Below are positions 32,567-44,574 of a stretch of DNA of 64,000 nt, in pieces. The stretch's first letter is position 1. Each line of letters begins with the position of its first letter. This stretch comes from Brassica napus (taxonomy: Eukaryota > Streptophyta > Magnoliopsida > Brassicales > Brassicaceae). The position numbers and the translations under genes were made by a program. The notes beneath the pieces were generated by a model. It was not told the origin of the DNA, searched no databases, and was given only the letters and a program-made list of their open reading frames with translations. Location of the stretch: positions 3,596,001 through 3,660,000 of the forward strand of contig NC_063438.1 of the NCBI RefSeq assembly GCF_020379485.1, read 5' to 3'.

Positions 32567-32679
32567 TCTTTTTAACGTATGATTAATTATGCTATTACAA
32601 CGATGAGAAATATTACATAGATGATTTTACAGCCGACAATTTTACCGTTATATGAGAATGTACATTTAAATATTACATA
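32567..32679 (-). mobile_element. Truncated LINE-like 3' end, copy B
   Basis: A 113-bp insert equivalent to 21576-21688 with the same flanking 21-bp repeat (32546-32566 and 32680-32700). Confidence 0.6.
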
Positions 32680-32837
32680 GAGTTATTGATCTCTGAACTC
32701 AAGAATCACAAATTTAGTTTTTTTTTGTTTTTTTTTTGAAAAAAGGGCTTTTAATAATGACAAGAAAGGAAGAGTTATTGATCTCTGAAGAATCACACAT
32801 TTAGTTTACAACTATTTGACTAAAATTAAAACTACCA

Positions 32838-32980
32838 AATAATTCATCATCTTTCTTTAGAGCCTCGGCCCATATAATATTAAAATCGGTCCAATAATAA
32901 TGCTCACAATCAAACTCCAAGTTAATAAACCTAAAATCCGATCTCCTCATCATCTTCATATTTTTTATAGGGTTTTCTAG
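32838..32980 (+). pseudogene. RPL35: RPL35 promoter/leader relic, copy B
   Basis: A duplicate of 21848-21990, with TCGGCCCA and TAGGGTTTTC retained and no L35 coding sequence. Confidence 0.6.
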
Positions 32981-33072
32981 TATATGTTTATTCTATAAAA
33001 AAAAACACCACAAGAGTAAGGGAATTCGAAGACGCAATGGGTAAAGATTGGGAATACTCATTTTAATGAGAA

Positions 33073-34344
33073 CTAGATTTCCACCCGCACAACCGTGCGG
33101 GTATATATTTTCACATTTATATATAGATATTTGTTTTACATAATTATTATATATTTTTAATGTTACTCATATATTAAAATGTTTGTATAATTATACCAAA
33201 TATAATAATTTTATAGTTTTTATGCTGTAAATTAAAATCGTCACATATATATGTTGCTTATTATATATGTGTCTTATTGAATTTGCGTTTGATTACTAAA
33301 CTAAAAATTTTAATGCGTGAAACAACATATATGAAAACAATTTTGTATTTAATTTATTATAATCATGATCCGTAATTCAAATCGCTAGATTTTTTTAGTA
33401 ATTTTTTTAATGTTTATTAATTTTATATAATAAATTACTGTATATTAAAATGTTTAAGATAAGTTAAATTTTTATACATGTATTATATAGTTTACTAATA
33501 ATAAACCGTTCTACCAACATATTATATTTTTAGCATAAATATTTTATATTTATGAAAATAAAATATGTTAACTTATCAATTTAAAATAATTTTATCATAT
33601 TTTGTTCAATATAACATTTTTATTTTAAAATGATAGATATTATTATAAAATTGATAAAATAGGATATAATTTTATTCTTTTAGTAACATTTCATTACTAA
33701 TTACAAAAGTAGTTAAAAATATTTATATTCAGATCTTATTATAATCTTTTTCAAGAGATTTGTTAGAATTTAAAAAAAAAAATTTAAAAAAAATTAAAAG
33801 ATATAAAAGATATTATGATTAAAGTAGTTAAAAATATTATGTATATTAGCATTAGTTATATACATTTAATATAAAATTTAAATGATGATCCAAATAAAAA
33901 TATCACTCATAAAAAAATCATGATTTTTATTTTATTAGAAAACAAATTTGAAAAAAATTAAAATTAAAATAAATATTTATTTCTAACAAAATCTTTTAAA
34001 ATTATTAGTAAATGTATTTATGTAATTAATTAATTTCATTTTATTTAAATTTTCGTTTATAAACCAAAACTATATTCAATTTTAATTTCTAATTATATTT
34101 TATGATAATTTAAATTAAAACTAACTAATTTTTTAAAGTAAATTTAAAAAGATTCTAAGAAGATTTTAAAAAGATTTTGTTATAACATTTTAAATATATT
34201 CATTTGTATTTCAAATAAAAAGATAAAGATATTAAAAGATATAATAATGAACTTATGTTAAATATGATATTTTCTAGGAATGGTCCAAACTAAAAAAAAA
34301 TCACACATGAAAAGAAGTCATGCCTTCTGTTTTAATATATAAGA
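33073..34344 (-). mobile_element. Non-autonomous Helitron 2, copy B
   Basis: A copy of 22083-23355. Here the 3' hairpin has a perfect 7-bp stem (CCCGCAC...GTGCGGG), whereas copy A has lost the outermost pair. CTAG is at 33073-33076 and the TC end at 34344. Confidence 0.88.
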
Positions 34345-34652
34345 TATTTATTCACAAACGCATTATTGTTATCTTATATCATCGAAATAAAAATACTTGA
34401 TTTGCTTGCAGTCGTTTTTAAACTGGAACCCCCCAAATGATCCAATATAGGATCGTTTTCTGTCGTTTGGGTTTGAGAGAATTCACTGGTTCTCTATCAA
34501 CAAAACCAAAGTTTTTTTGCTTTGAAACTATGTGTACCAGTGCGAAAGTCTATATCCTTTGTTTCCTTTATTGGCTTCAAAAGTTCAAGATCACACGTCA
34601 AAGATTTGTGAATTGTTAATCAGATGGCGGCGTCATTCTCCCGAATACCATA

Positions 34653-35774
34653 CTAGGCATGGGCAATCGGGTGACCATTCCGGTTAGGTTTGGATCTAAT
34701 CGAGTTTAGAAATTTCAGCTCCATTCAAGTTTTATAAAAATTCGGCTCGGTCTCGCTTAGGTTTGGGTTTAGTAATACATCTTAAACCCGATTGAACCCA
34801 TTTACTTATCGGGTTCGGATCTAATCAGGTTTTGGCTATCCACGTACCTATATTTTACCCAAAAGTACCTGTTTTAGAAATTTCTTCCTGCATTTTTTTC
34901 ATGAAAAACATGTCAGACAAAGCAAAACACAAGACGTACCATACGAGCGAAACATATGCAATGGTTCTAAACATTACAAGTATAGTAGGTCAATGAAAGA
35001 AGAGACCATATACACGTTAATTACAAACAAAGTAGGTGTATATGTTTCCTTCCTTTTCCTATTTTAGTATACTGCATCTTCAGACTGAACTTCATGTTCT
35101 TTGCCAGCTCCATTGTTCTGTGAGGATGATGAATCCATCTGCAAAAAGTAAACCATAATATTCAGAGCCAAACAAAACACAATTACATAACATGATAACA
35201 TAATGAATAAAGTAATACAATTTGAAAGAAACTTAGCACACGTAGCATCAAACAACTACCAATAATATTCTTTGAAAAGAAACTTAGCACACGTAGCATC
35301 AAACAACGACGATGCATAATGAATACAATTATATAGTAATATACTCTTTGAAAGTAACTTAAATCATTGTTCATCGCACGCATCTAACTAGCATCAAAGA
35401 CGGATTTAAAAACGAAACAGAGACAAAACACTAACAAACCAGAAAACAACTACTCAGCACAGTATCCAAATAGGCAAATAGCATCAAACAACGAAGCATA
35501 TATGGTGAAGAAAATAGTTTAAAACGTTCTGTAGAAGCATATTAAAAAAGTTTCAGCCCAAAAACATTTTTTTTAACGCTGATTTATTATGATATTACAA
35601 TTATAAGAAAGATTACATAGACGATCTGACAACCGACAATACTACCTGTCTTATAAAGATCTACCCATTATACCAAAAGAAAAGATCCAATCAGTTATTG
35701 ACAAAGATCCGAACCCGACCCAAACAGGTTTCGCGTGTTTTCGGGTTCGGATTATTTACCCCGGGCCTACGGCT
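34653..35774. mobile_element. hAT-like non-autonomous transposon, copy B
   Basis: A copy of 23664-24785 with the same ends and degenerate 8-bp flanking duplication. Confidence 0.6.
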
Positions 35775-35941
35775 ATACCACTAGAAAACAACGATGTGAC
35801 TACCACGTATAAAACTTGTAGACAAAAAAAAAACAGTTGTGCGTTGTCGTGTACAAGGTGTAAGAAAACAGGTATATACATGCGAGTGCGACTGATGTAA
35901 AAGTTGATAAACAGTCGTTAGCAACAGATCATCCAAATAAT

Positions 35942-36164
35942 TTTTTTTTTGTTAACCGAGTATTCTGGCTCCACTGTGGTGGTTCAGACTAGAAACCAAA
36001 GTGAGCATGGACCCGAAGGTCACCAGGTGGCTCACCGTTTTACAGTTTTCGGTCTCGAATACTGCAGCACATATGTAAATTCCGCAGTGGCCAAGGCTCG
36101 AATCCAGGGACGGGCACTCCAGCTGGAGTTCCTATACCACTAGACCAAATTAACTTGGTTAAAT
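35942..36164 (-). mobile_element. tRNA-derived SINE, copy B
   Basis: A copy of 24953-25177. Box A is at about 36132-36147. Box B region differs by a few bases from copy A (AGGCTCGAATCC against AGACTCGAACCC on the plus strand), more than the surrounding DNA seems to. Confidence 0.8.
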
Positions 36165-38190
36165 CTAAATAATCTAGGAACGATCAAAATATGATTTGGT
36201 TTATATGGGTTTTAGATGACACTGACAGAAGAAAGATTAAACCTGAAAACTGTTTAGAGTTATCAATACAAGCTTTCAAAGATTGATGCACTTTCTTTCT
36301 TGTCACAACGATTGGTAGACTAATTATATATCATAAACGCAGCATATCATCGAGATTATCGTGAGTTTTGGTTAAGTAATATGCTTCTGTATTTTTATGT
36401 CAGTAAAACTACATATTAATCTGGGCTTAATAAATTATTTGGGAGAAAAGGACAAAATTTAAGATAATTTGACTTGGTCATTACTTGTTTTATACTTCTA
36501 TTCAATAGTTGACTTTCTTCAAGTTCTTAACTTCTTCTGGTTCCGGTTTTCACTGAACTGATTCAACCATAAACATAAAGTAAGCACATGAAAACTAAGT
36601 ATTATCGTCATCAGTAATAAATAATAGCAACAATTAAGACCGAGAGCTCAACGTGTCTCATGCATGTTCCAAGCTCGTTGAAACAACCTCTTTCCTAAAT
36701 ATAAACATGTGTTACAAAAAAAAAAAACATGTGTTGGGAGTTATGGTTGTTTCGTAACGGGTTACTCTTGGTACTCCGTACTCGTTTGACAAAACCAGAC
36801 TACTTTTTTTGTGTGATCAACAAACCAAGCTAGTTTAGAAATAACATAACCGATGTTCAATCTCTCTATCGAAAGACCTCTAAATCGCTAACCGGTTTGA
36901 CATAAATACGTGCAATAGCTTATTATTGCCTATTGCCATATTGCTGGTCTCTGATATGCTTGCCAGCGTTGATACAGAACTCGGGGCTACCTCTATACGT
37001 CATTGACTTTGATAAGTCATATACCCTATTTTCTGTAATTAAGCTCGTGTTCAAGATGTATGTGTATTTTGTATCTATATATATATATATATATATGCAT
37101 TTTCAAACCTTCTGTATGATATTAACTCATTATTTATCAATATGTACACGTAAATACGTAATATCAGAGATCGTGCGTATCTTTGTACGGTTGGTCAAAC
37201 GAATATGTTAATATTCTTGGATATATAGTAATGTGGCATGAAAAATGATCTGAAAGAGATAAATATACATAATATTATCTTTGGTTTCATTATTAACAAA
37301 TTGAATTATGCAAGTTGTAGTTTCAATGTATTCACACAAGGGATCAACTTGTCCTTAGCATTTGGATTCATACAAAAAGAAACAATATAAATATTTAGTT
37401 CCATAGATTGACATATTGAAATTAATAAAGATATCATTATAAAAAAAAAACTTTTTTAGAGATATGTCGACCTCATAACTAAAGCTGACGTTGTCACCAA
37501 CTCCTATACTTTGTTAAGACAATTAATCAAACCACATATATTCGATCAATTTACATTTAGTCATTTATAGTTTTTATAGTATTTTCAAAACAACTTTATC
37601 TTGAAAAGTGACAAAACCTCAAATTTAAAATCTGGGAGAGTGATTTTCTACAAAAGAAGAAATTTGACTTTGAAATTTTTTACATTGTAATCTTTACTAT
37701 TATAATTTTTTATATAACTATAAAACATACAATAGAAAATATTATAAACAATATTAATCATGAAATAGTATATTCTAGTACAAAATTAAATATAAAATTA
37801 ATTATACCACAAATTTTAAATGAATTACATAATCATTTACTATAATTCTTTTCATTTTACTGATCATATATAATCAAATAGTGCATTTTGAAGTGATAAA
37901 ATGAGTTTCTATTATTTTTATTTGTAGATTTCAAAGTAAGTTTGTTTAGTTCAATATTGTTTTGTATAATGTTTCGTTTTTATGTATTATATATCTTGTA
38001 TTTTGCATAAGACATAATATCGTAAGGATTGAAATGATGACCAAAAAAATAAAGTTATTTGGAAAATATATAATTCAAAAGACTAACAAACCCTGAAACT
38101 TTAGAATAATAAAACTTAACTTTCAGTATGCAAACTTCTAAATTTAGTCTTAAAGTTGCTTTTAGAGTATATAAAACTTTATATTTACAG
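36165..38190 (+). promoter_or_regulatory. Distal upstream region of gene 4
   Basis: A copy of 25178-27180: module at 36284, conserved W-box block, shorter (TA)n tract at about 37075-37095, and the two tail-only scars (about 36706-36736 and 36792-36832). Confidence 0.5.
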
Positions 38191-38711
38191 TCATGAGATG
38201 CTTTTACGTAAAGAATTATGAGAATTATACCTTTATACTTTTAATTATTCGTCCTAATTTCTTATATACATATCTATAAAGAAACTACATGAAAGTTACT
38301 CGTACGGAATATTACGTACCTTATACGTATAGAAGACGTAATCAAATATTTGTTTTGTCATCCAAACATTGAGAAGCCATCTCTATATAATGCTCAAAGA
38401 CATTACATTGAATTATAAAACTTTATATTTTAACTCAAAAGATACTTTTACCAAAAGAATTATACCTTATATACTTTTGATTATTGGTTCAAATAATTTA
38501 TATATATATCGATAAAAAACTACATGATTGTTACTCGTACGGAACATTTCAAAGCTTGCACGTATAGAGAAGCTAGTCAACTGTCTGTTTTGGTCATTGG
38601 TTTCACTCAAACATTGAGGAGCCATCTCTCTATATAATGTTCAATGACCTTTACAAAGACAGCCAAGATATTAAGAGTTACGTGACTCCATTAAACCTCA
38701 GCCAGTCAGCC
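38191..38711 (+). promoter_or_regulatory. Promoter of EXO70H2 gene 4, tandemly duplicated
   Basis: As for gene 3. The proximal TATATAAT at 38631-38638 overlaps the ATG at 38637; the start chosen is 38712. Confidence 0.72.
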
Positions 38712-40667
38712 ATGGTGAAAATGGCTAAATCTGTTACTTTCTCAACCTCTTCTTCTGCGTCAAACCTTTCATCTCATCCTTCTTTCACTTCTCTTGCTTC
38801 TTTCAATTCTCTTCCTGCTTCTCCACTCAACCAGCACTTTTCTCAGTCCATGATGGAGGAAGCCTTAGAGTCTGCAGAGTCAATCATCAAGAAGTGGGAT
38901 CCTAACTCACAGTCCTACAGGAAGATCATCTCTCTGTTCAGACACAGCAGAAAACAAGCCAAAGAATTCATCGGATGCGTCCGTGACTTACGCAGAGCCA
39001 TGCACTTTCTTGTCTCTCAAGACTCCAAATCTGACAAGCTTGTGCTTGCCCAGAACCTGATGCAGATTGGTATGTCCATGCTGGAGAAAGAGTTCTTTCA
39101 GATACTGTCTTCTAACCGAGACCATCTTGATCCTGATTCTGCCTCTGGTCAGTCCACAATATCTAGCAATTCAGAGTTCGAAGTTTATATGGAATATGAT
39201 GAGGATGATGATGATGATGATGATGAGCTTAAGAAGGCTGGTGAATCCATCTCACAGGTGGAGAAAGCCTCAGCTCTGGTGATGTCAGACTTAAAGGTCA
39301 TAGCAGAGACCATGATCAGTTGTGGTTATGGTAAAGAGTGCATAAAAAGCTATAAGTTGATCAGAAAGTCTATTGTTGATGAAGGGCTACACTTGCTTGG
39401 GATTGAGAAGGTCAAGAACTCTCAGTTTCACAAAATGGACTGGGGAGTCCTCGAGGTTATGATCAAGAACTGGATCAAAGCTGCAAATATTGGAGTCACG
39501 ACACTCTTCAAAGGAGAGAAGCTTCTCTGCGACCACGTCTTCTCTGCATCCCTTACAATAGGACAGTCTTGCTTTAACCAGATAGCCAAGGAAGCAGGTC
39601 TCAATCTCTTCACGTTGCCTGAGCTCGTGGCCCACAAGGAGAAGAAACAACACCACCATGAGAGGATCTTTAAGCTGATGGATCTCTATGCAGCTATCTC
39701 TGACCTTTGGCCAGACATAGAAATGATATTTAGCTTTGATTCGTTAGCTTCTGTGAAGACTCTTGTTCTATCAACGCTCAAGAAACTCAAGGACTCTATC
39801 CACACGTGTCTCAAGGAGTTCGAGACGACGATACACAAGGATTCTTCTAAAGAACTTTCCCCTGAAGGAGGGGTTCACAAGCTGACTCGGACAACGATGA
39901 GTTTCATATCATCGTTGTCTGAATACAGCCGTGTGTTGTCTGAGATTCTCGCAGAGCATCCTCTTAAGACAAACACTCGCTTGCTAGAATCTTACTTCAC
40001 GGCTCCTATCTTGGAAGATGAACACGTCAACAACCATGCCTGCTCGGTCCATATTGCTTGGCTCATACTGGTTTTCCTTTGCAAGCTAGACACCAAAGCA
40101 GAGAGTTACAATGATGTGTCTCTCTCTTACATCTTCCTTGTGAACAACTTGCAGTTTGTGGTTGATACAGTTCGTTCAAGTCAACTCAAGAACCTCATAG
40201 GAGACGATTGGGTCACCAAGCACGAGGCAAAACTCAAAAGCTATGCTGAAAAATACGAGAAAGCAGCTTGGACTAATGTTTTAGTATCATTACCTGGGAA
40301 GAAAAGTACCAAGCTATCACCAGAGGAGGCCACAACATGTTTTAAGAGGTTTCACTCAGCGTTCGCAGGAGCATACTTGAAACAATCATCATGTGTTATA
40401 GCGGATGCGAAGCTTAGGGACGAGCTTAAGGTCTCCATAGCAAGGAAACTTGTACCGGAGTACAGAGTTTTTTACGAGAAGTACTTGCCAATGCTGAGAC
40501 AGGACAGAAACATAGAGATGTTGGTGTGTTTTAAGCCTGATAACTTGGAGAATTATCTCTCCGGCCTTTTCCATGGAACACCAATGCTCAGTGGCTCTTC
40601 TCATTCTGCTGCTTCTGCTTCTTTGTCTTCTCCATCTTGTTTCTCAATTAGATGTGTAAAACACTAA
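38712..40667 (+). CDS. EXO70H2: Exocyst subunit EXO70H2-like, gene 4
   Basis: Single exon, 651 aa from the ATG at 38712. The N-terminal half is identical to gene 3. The C-terminal half differs from genes 2 and 3 at several residues (for example [34 protein letters not shown]). Its 3' flank, from about 15 bp after the stop, is different from those of genes 1-3, and it is the copy next to MAKR4. That suggests it keeps the ancestral 3' border of the locus. It is the other parent of gene 3. Role: exocyst vesicle-tethering subunit. Confidence 0.93.
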   Translation: MVKMAKSVTFSTSSSASNLSSHPSFTSLASFNSLPASPLNQHFSQSMMEEALESAESIIKKWDPNSQSYRKIISLFRHSRKQAKEFIGCVRDLRRAMHFLVSQDSKSDKLVLAQNLMQIGMSMLEKEFFQILSSNRDHLDPDSASGQSTISSNSEFEVYMEYDEDDDDDDDELKKAGESISQVEKASALVMSDLKVIAETMISCGYGKECIKSYKLIRKSIVDEGLHLLGIEKVKNSQFHKMDWGVLEVMIKNWIKAANIGVTTLFKGEKLLCDHVFSASLTIGQSCFNQIAKEAGLNLFTLPELVAHKEKKQHHHERIFKLMDLYAAISDLWPDIEMIFSFDSLASVKTLVLSTLKKLKDSIHTCLKEFETTIHKDSSKELSPEGGVHKLTRTTMSFISSLSEYSRVLSEILAEHPLKTNTRLLESYFTAPILEDEHVNNHACSVHIAWLILVFLCKLDTKAESYNDVSLSYIFLVNNLQFVVDTVRSSQLKNLIGDDWVTKHEAKLKSYAEKYEKAAWTNVLVSLPGKKSTKLSPEEATTCFKRFHSAFAGAYLKQSSCVIADAKLRDELKVSIARKLVPEYRVFYEKYLPMLRQDRNIEMLVCFKPDNLENYLSGLFHGTPMLSGSSHSAASASLSSPSCFSIRCVKH

Positions 40668-40796
40668 AGCTCACAGTTAGAACATTACCATTCTCACTTG
40701 AATGAATGTACAATCATGTTTGTTTGTGTTTCTGTATGTGTGTTTGATTGTTTTTAATAAAATATCTTCTTCTAAATGAAATCACCAGTCATATAT

Positions 40797-41193
40797 TCTT
40801 GGAAAAAAAGATCCCACGTCGAAAGTTTCAATGAGACATGATTAATATATAAGAGATTTGAACCATTCCACGTACCGTCAATTAATTTTACAGTAAAAAT
40901 TCATATAAGTTAACATGGTATCAGAACGGACCTACATCTTGCTTCATTAATTCAGCATGGATGTCCAAAGAATGCTCAATGCCATCTAAATAACTAGAAA
41001 ATAACATTATCTCAAAATGTTTTGATAAATTTTATCGAGATTAATGGTTATATGAACCGTTATCTTGAAGAAGGATGTTGAAGAAAAAATATCTCACATT
41101 AATAGTTTCGATGGGACATAATAATATATAAGAGATTTAGGTTAGTTTACTTATTGCCAATTAGTTTTTAACTGGAAACCATAATACTTAACA
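40797..41193 (+). mobile_element. TRIM-type miniature LTR element
   Basis: Two related terminal repeats of about 118 bp: 40797-40915 (with GATCCCACGTCG and AATATATAAGAGATTTG) and 41076-41193 (starting TGTTGAAG, ending TAACA). The first is followed directly by TGGTATCAGAACGG (40916), matching the initiator-Met tRNA primer site used by TRIM/Copia elements. There is no coding capacity in the roughly 160-bp interior. Confidence 0.75.
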
Positions 41194-41243
41194 TAGGTTT
41201 TGACAGCTAATATATGTTGTTATATTGTAAATGCAAACGCATA

Positions 41244-41405
41244 AATTTAGTTTTTACGAGGACGATGAGTTAGAAAAGGCTGGTGGTTAGATAATCCATT
41301 TCCAAAAAGTTAAGAGTTAAATGTAATACTATGTTCACCAGTGGATATGGTGAAGAGTGCATAAAGAGTTATAAGTTGATGGAAATAGATGAAGGGTTAC
41401 ATTAG
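41244..41405 (+). pseudogene. EXO70H2: EXO70H2 fragment, decayed
   Basis: 41258-41290 matches the acidic-run exit of the EXO70H2 genes (GAGGACGATGAGTTAGAAAA against gag..gatgagcttaagaa). 41320-41400 matches the segment coding for [16 protein letters not shown] and DEGLHL, with an in-frame stop, internal deletions and loss of both ends. It corresponds to about residues 195-265 of the intact proteins. It is much older than the four intact copies. Confidence 0.85.
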
Positions 41406-42389
41406 AGCGTTAGTTGGGAGAAAAGATGATTAGAGAAAACAATGTTTATTCAGTAATTACATATGATATGAGATTGGTTAAACCAGTATACTAAAACCGC
41501 AAAATGTAATTTATTGACAAAACAAAAAAAAACAATACCACAAGAACTATTTTGTAATGAATGATTAGTGACAACTATTTCAACAGTTAAGAAAGCAAAA
41601 TTATTATTTATATTTTGTGCCGATGGCACTTAAAAGGTGGTGCACCGTGCAATTAAACCCATGAATCAAGTAAAATGTCTTAAACTTAAAGCACAGTGGG
41701 CTGTGACATTGCTAGTAACAAAAAGAAAACAATTCCACAATATACATTACATATCGGAAAAGGGATAAAATGTACCGTGTCTAAGATTTGAATATCTTTG
41801 ATTTGTGACTGTGTTATCAATGTATCATACGGGTCAGGACATAATCATATTGTTGATCATATTTGGTTTAGTGTTGATGTATTTATTTATTGCTTGAGTA
41901 ACCAATAAGACAGAAAGATATCAAACACGTGGGCTTCTACCAAGATTAATAACTGTCATCCTTGTCCAAATTAAAAGAAATCCAAATACACATTTAGAAA
42001 CACAACAAGAAAAATAATTATCAGATATAGTATGTTATTAAACCAATACTTTTGTTTATTCTCGCTCTTTTGCATAGTTTAAGCTAGCTCTAATCACCAT
42101 TAATGACGATGAACCCATTAACTTTCTAAAGCCAATCAAATAATTCTTCGAAAACCTGACCCACCTTATATTGAGTTCAAGTTTAAGTGGTGGTCCATGG
42201 AAGAAACTATTATTTTCGAATATATCTGAATTTATATATGTTATTCAAACTGAATATACATTGTTTATATTTAGTTCCTAATTTTTTTTATCATGTGTTT
42301 AAAGTAAAATAAAAAACAAACTTGGCCCACACTCCACAGTTGTGCCCTCTTTACCAAAACAGAAACCCTAACACTAACTCTCTCTTGCA
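41406..42389. other. Intergenic, MAKR4 upstream
   Basis: No gene or recognised element beyond the MAKR4 promoter at its right end. Confidence 0.5.
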
Positions 42390-42398
42390 TATATAAAA
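42390..42398 (+). promoter_or_regulatory. TATA box of MAKR4
   Basis: TATATAAAA, 75-83 bp before the ATG, followed by a CT-rich leader (CTCTTCCACTCTCTCT). Confidence 0.7.
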
Positions 42399-42472
42399 AC
42401 AAACCTCTTCCACTCTCTCTACTCATATCTCTAATCACTGAAACATAATACACACAAAATAAGCATTAACAA

Positions 42473-43408
42473 ATGGCAGCTAATTTAGCCTTATGTGACA
42501 GTGATGTAGAAGAAGATTACATAGACATGGAAGTAACTTCTTTTACAAGCCTCGTCCACAAAACCCTCAGCAACAACAACAACAACCCTCGAGAGTTCGA
42601 GTTCCAAATGTCTCACCTTGGTCCTCTCCAGATAGACAAAACCACTTCTCCTGCTGACGAACTCTTCTACAAAGGCAAGCTTCTCCCACTCCACTTACCT
42701 CCACGTCTCCAAATGGTCCAGAATCTTCTAGAAGATTACACCTTTGACGACGATTTCTACAGCACACCTTTAACCACTCCGGTGACAAGCAACACACCGT
42801 TTGAGTCTTGCACCGTCTCTCCAGCAGAGTCTTGCCAAGTGAGTAAAGAGCTTAACCCTGAAGAGTACTTCCTCAACTATTCAGATTCATTAGAGGAGAA
42901 GAAATCTTGGGGCAAGAAACTGAAGTTGATCAAGCAGTTAAGTTTTGGAACGAAGATTAAAGCTTCGAAAGCTTATCTAAGATCCTTCTTTGGGAAATCA
43001 AGTTGTTCTGATGAGTCAAGAGTTGCTGACGAAGGATCTGTTTTGAGGTATTCACGAGTGCAGCCTCCTTTTGGACAAATCAAAACAGAGAAACCTAAAA
43101 AACAGAGTAATGGTTCTGTTTCTGGGAGCCATAGGAGTTCTTTTTCGGTTTCTATGAGGAGACAGCCTGCGAAGAGTTCGAACAACAAATCATCTACTAG
43201 TTCAGGGTTTCGCCCGTTGCAGTTTCTGAAGAGAAGTACGAGTTCGAGCTCAGAGATGGAGAATTCTGTTCAAGGAGCTATCTTGCATTGCAAGCAATCT
43301 CAGCAACAGAAGCAGTGTAGTGTTAATGAGGTTGGATTCTGTTCGTTGTCAGCTTCAAGAATCGTAGCGACGGATGATCAAGAACGGGTTCAGCTCTTCA
43401 GGGGTTAA
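42473..43408 (+). CDS. MAKR4: Membrane-associated kinase regulator 4
   Basis: A single-exon 311-aa protein. It has the MAKR family layout: conserved N-terminal DYIDMEVTSF (about residues 16-25), REFEFQMS, then PADELFYKGKLLPLHLPPR (about 60-78), a lysine-rich stretch KKSWGKKLKLIKQ (about 143-155), and a Ser-rich basic region before a conserved C-terminal segment GAILHCKQS. MAKRs are largely unstructured and bind anionic membrane lipids through basic clusters. Some, such as BKI1, inhibit receptor kinases. MAKR4 in Arabidopsis is tied to auxin-dependent lateral root formation. Position between EXO70H2 and ABCG1 fits AT2G39370. Confidence 0.93.
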   Translation: MAANLALCDSDVEEDYIDMEVTSFTSLVHKTLSNNNNNPREFEFQMSHLGPLQIDKTTSPADELFYKGKLLPLHLPPRLQMVQNLLEDYTFDDDFYSTPLTTPVTSNTPFESCTVSPAESCQVSKELNPEEYFLNYSDSLEEKKSWGKKLKLIKQLSFGTKIKASKAYLRSFFGKSSCSDESRVADEGSVLRYSRVQPPFGQIKTEKPKKQSNGSVSGSHRSSFSVSMRRQPAKSSNNKSSTSSGFRPLQFLKRSTSSSSEMENSVQGAILHCKQSQQQKQCSVNEVGFCSLSASRIVATDDQERVQLFRG

Positions 43409-44574
43409 CTAAGGAATTAAATTGTACGTCAAGATGATGAGACGATAATAAGAGTCGAGTGATAGTGAAAACACTAGAGATTAGATTCCTTGTTATCTTC
43501 TGACTTTTTATCTGATTTTGCTTCTTTTATGTTATTTAATGAGATTTCATAAATTCATATTGCCATTTTCGTGTCTAAAAATAGATATGATTAGAAATCA
43601 GATATTTAGATTCAACTCAAATTACTAGTGTTTGAGGTTTTAGATTCAAATTAGATATGGTCGGAATGTAAACTAATGCAAATGTCTACTCTAACCGAGA
43701 GTTTCTTTTTATTGAGCTTTTAAACCGAGAGTATTATTTAAGACTATTTTATATTTTAAATGTAACTGTATATATACATATACAAAACCTTCAATTAGTT
43801 AAATCTTTGTTAAACTTAATTTCTTTCATATGGTTTTCCAGATCATCAACAATTTAATATACTGACTAAAATATCAATAAATCAGAAGTTGATTAAGTTT
43901 ACACCGCATGCACACTCACAAATTAATAATTATTTTTATTCTTATATAATTTGCAGCTCAAAATTTTTAATTTTGTTTAAAAGTTTACCATACAAATGAT
44001 TTAGTTTTAAGATTAATAAATGCGTCTAGCTTGAATTTGTTTAGCTAAGTATTACAGTCACAATGTTAAAATCACCAAAGTAGTAATATACATAAGAGAA
44101 AATACATAATTTACAAGAGACAATAGACAATTTATCAGAGATTGATTGAGAGACTAAAATGATGATTCCATAAACACGAATTTTCAGAGTCAAACCGTCG
44201 TTATCACCGTAGAAGGATTCACTTCTTAAAGTTGAAAAGGAGGATATATCGGAAAACATGGATCCATGCTTTCGGAAAGCTGATCGCTACTTCGCTCCAT
44301 AATTTGTTTAAATAAGTAAGTCTCTAGTTTGTGTAAAGAAACCATTATGACAAGTATTATATATGTGTAAAAAACTAAAAATATAAAATCATCATTACGA
44401 GACAATGACAACAGCAATATAGAGGTTAGGTCGAGTTCCGAAGTCTAGTTAACCCTTTTTTAAACTATCTATCAGTGTTAAGTTTCCTTTATAGGGTCCT
44501 CTTATTACAAGTTCCATCTTCTACACATACCCAATAATCTGTTTAAGTAAATCCATCTTTTAAACTATCCATTA
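43409..44574. other. Intergenic downstream of MAKR4
   Basis: The 3' UTR region, then AT-rich DNA. Two short overlapping minus-strand frames at 44041-44417 look like possible exon debris but match no family I recognise. Confidence 0.5.

Larger units (their letters stand above)
28608..39586 (+). repeat. Tandem segmental duplication, copy B
   Basis: About 10.98 kb, from within gene 3 to the corresponding base of gene 4, nearly identical to 17663-28607. It repeats every spacer element: two Helitrons, LINE tail, RPL35 leader relic, hAT-like element, SINE and both tail-only scars. Confidence 0.9.

Noticed and set aside
17663..39586. Assembly duplication artefact
   Set aside because: Copies differ at scattered bases and indels and the junction is a clean intragenic chimera; read depth would still be the decisive test.
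44041..44417. Two overlapping minus-strand frames as a small gene
   Set aside because: No recognisable domain, promoter or splice arrangement.
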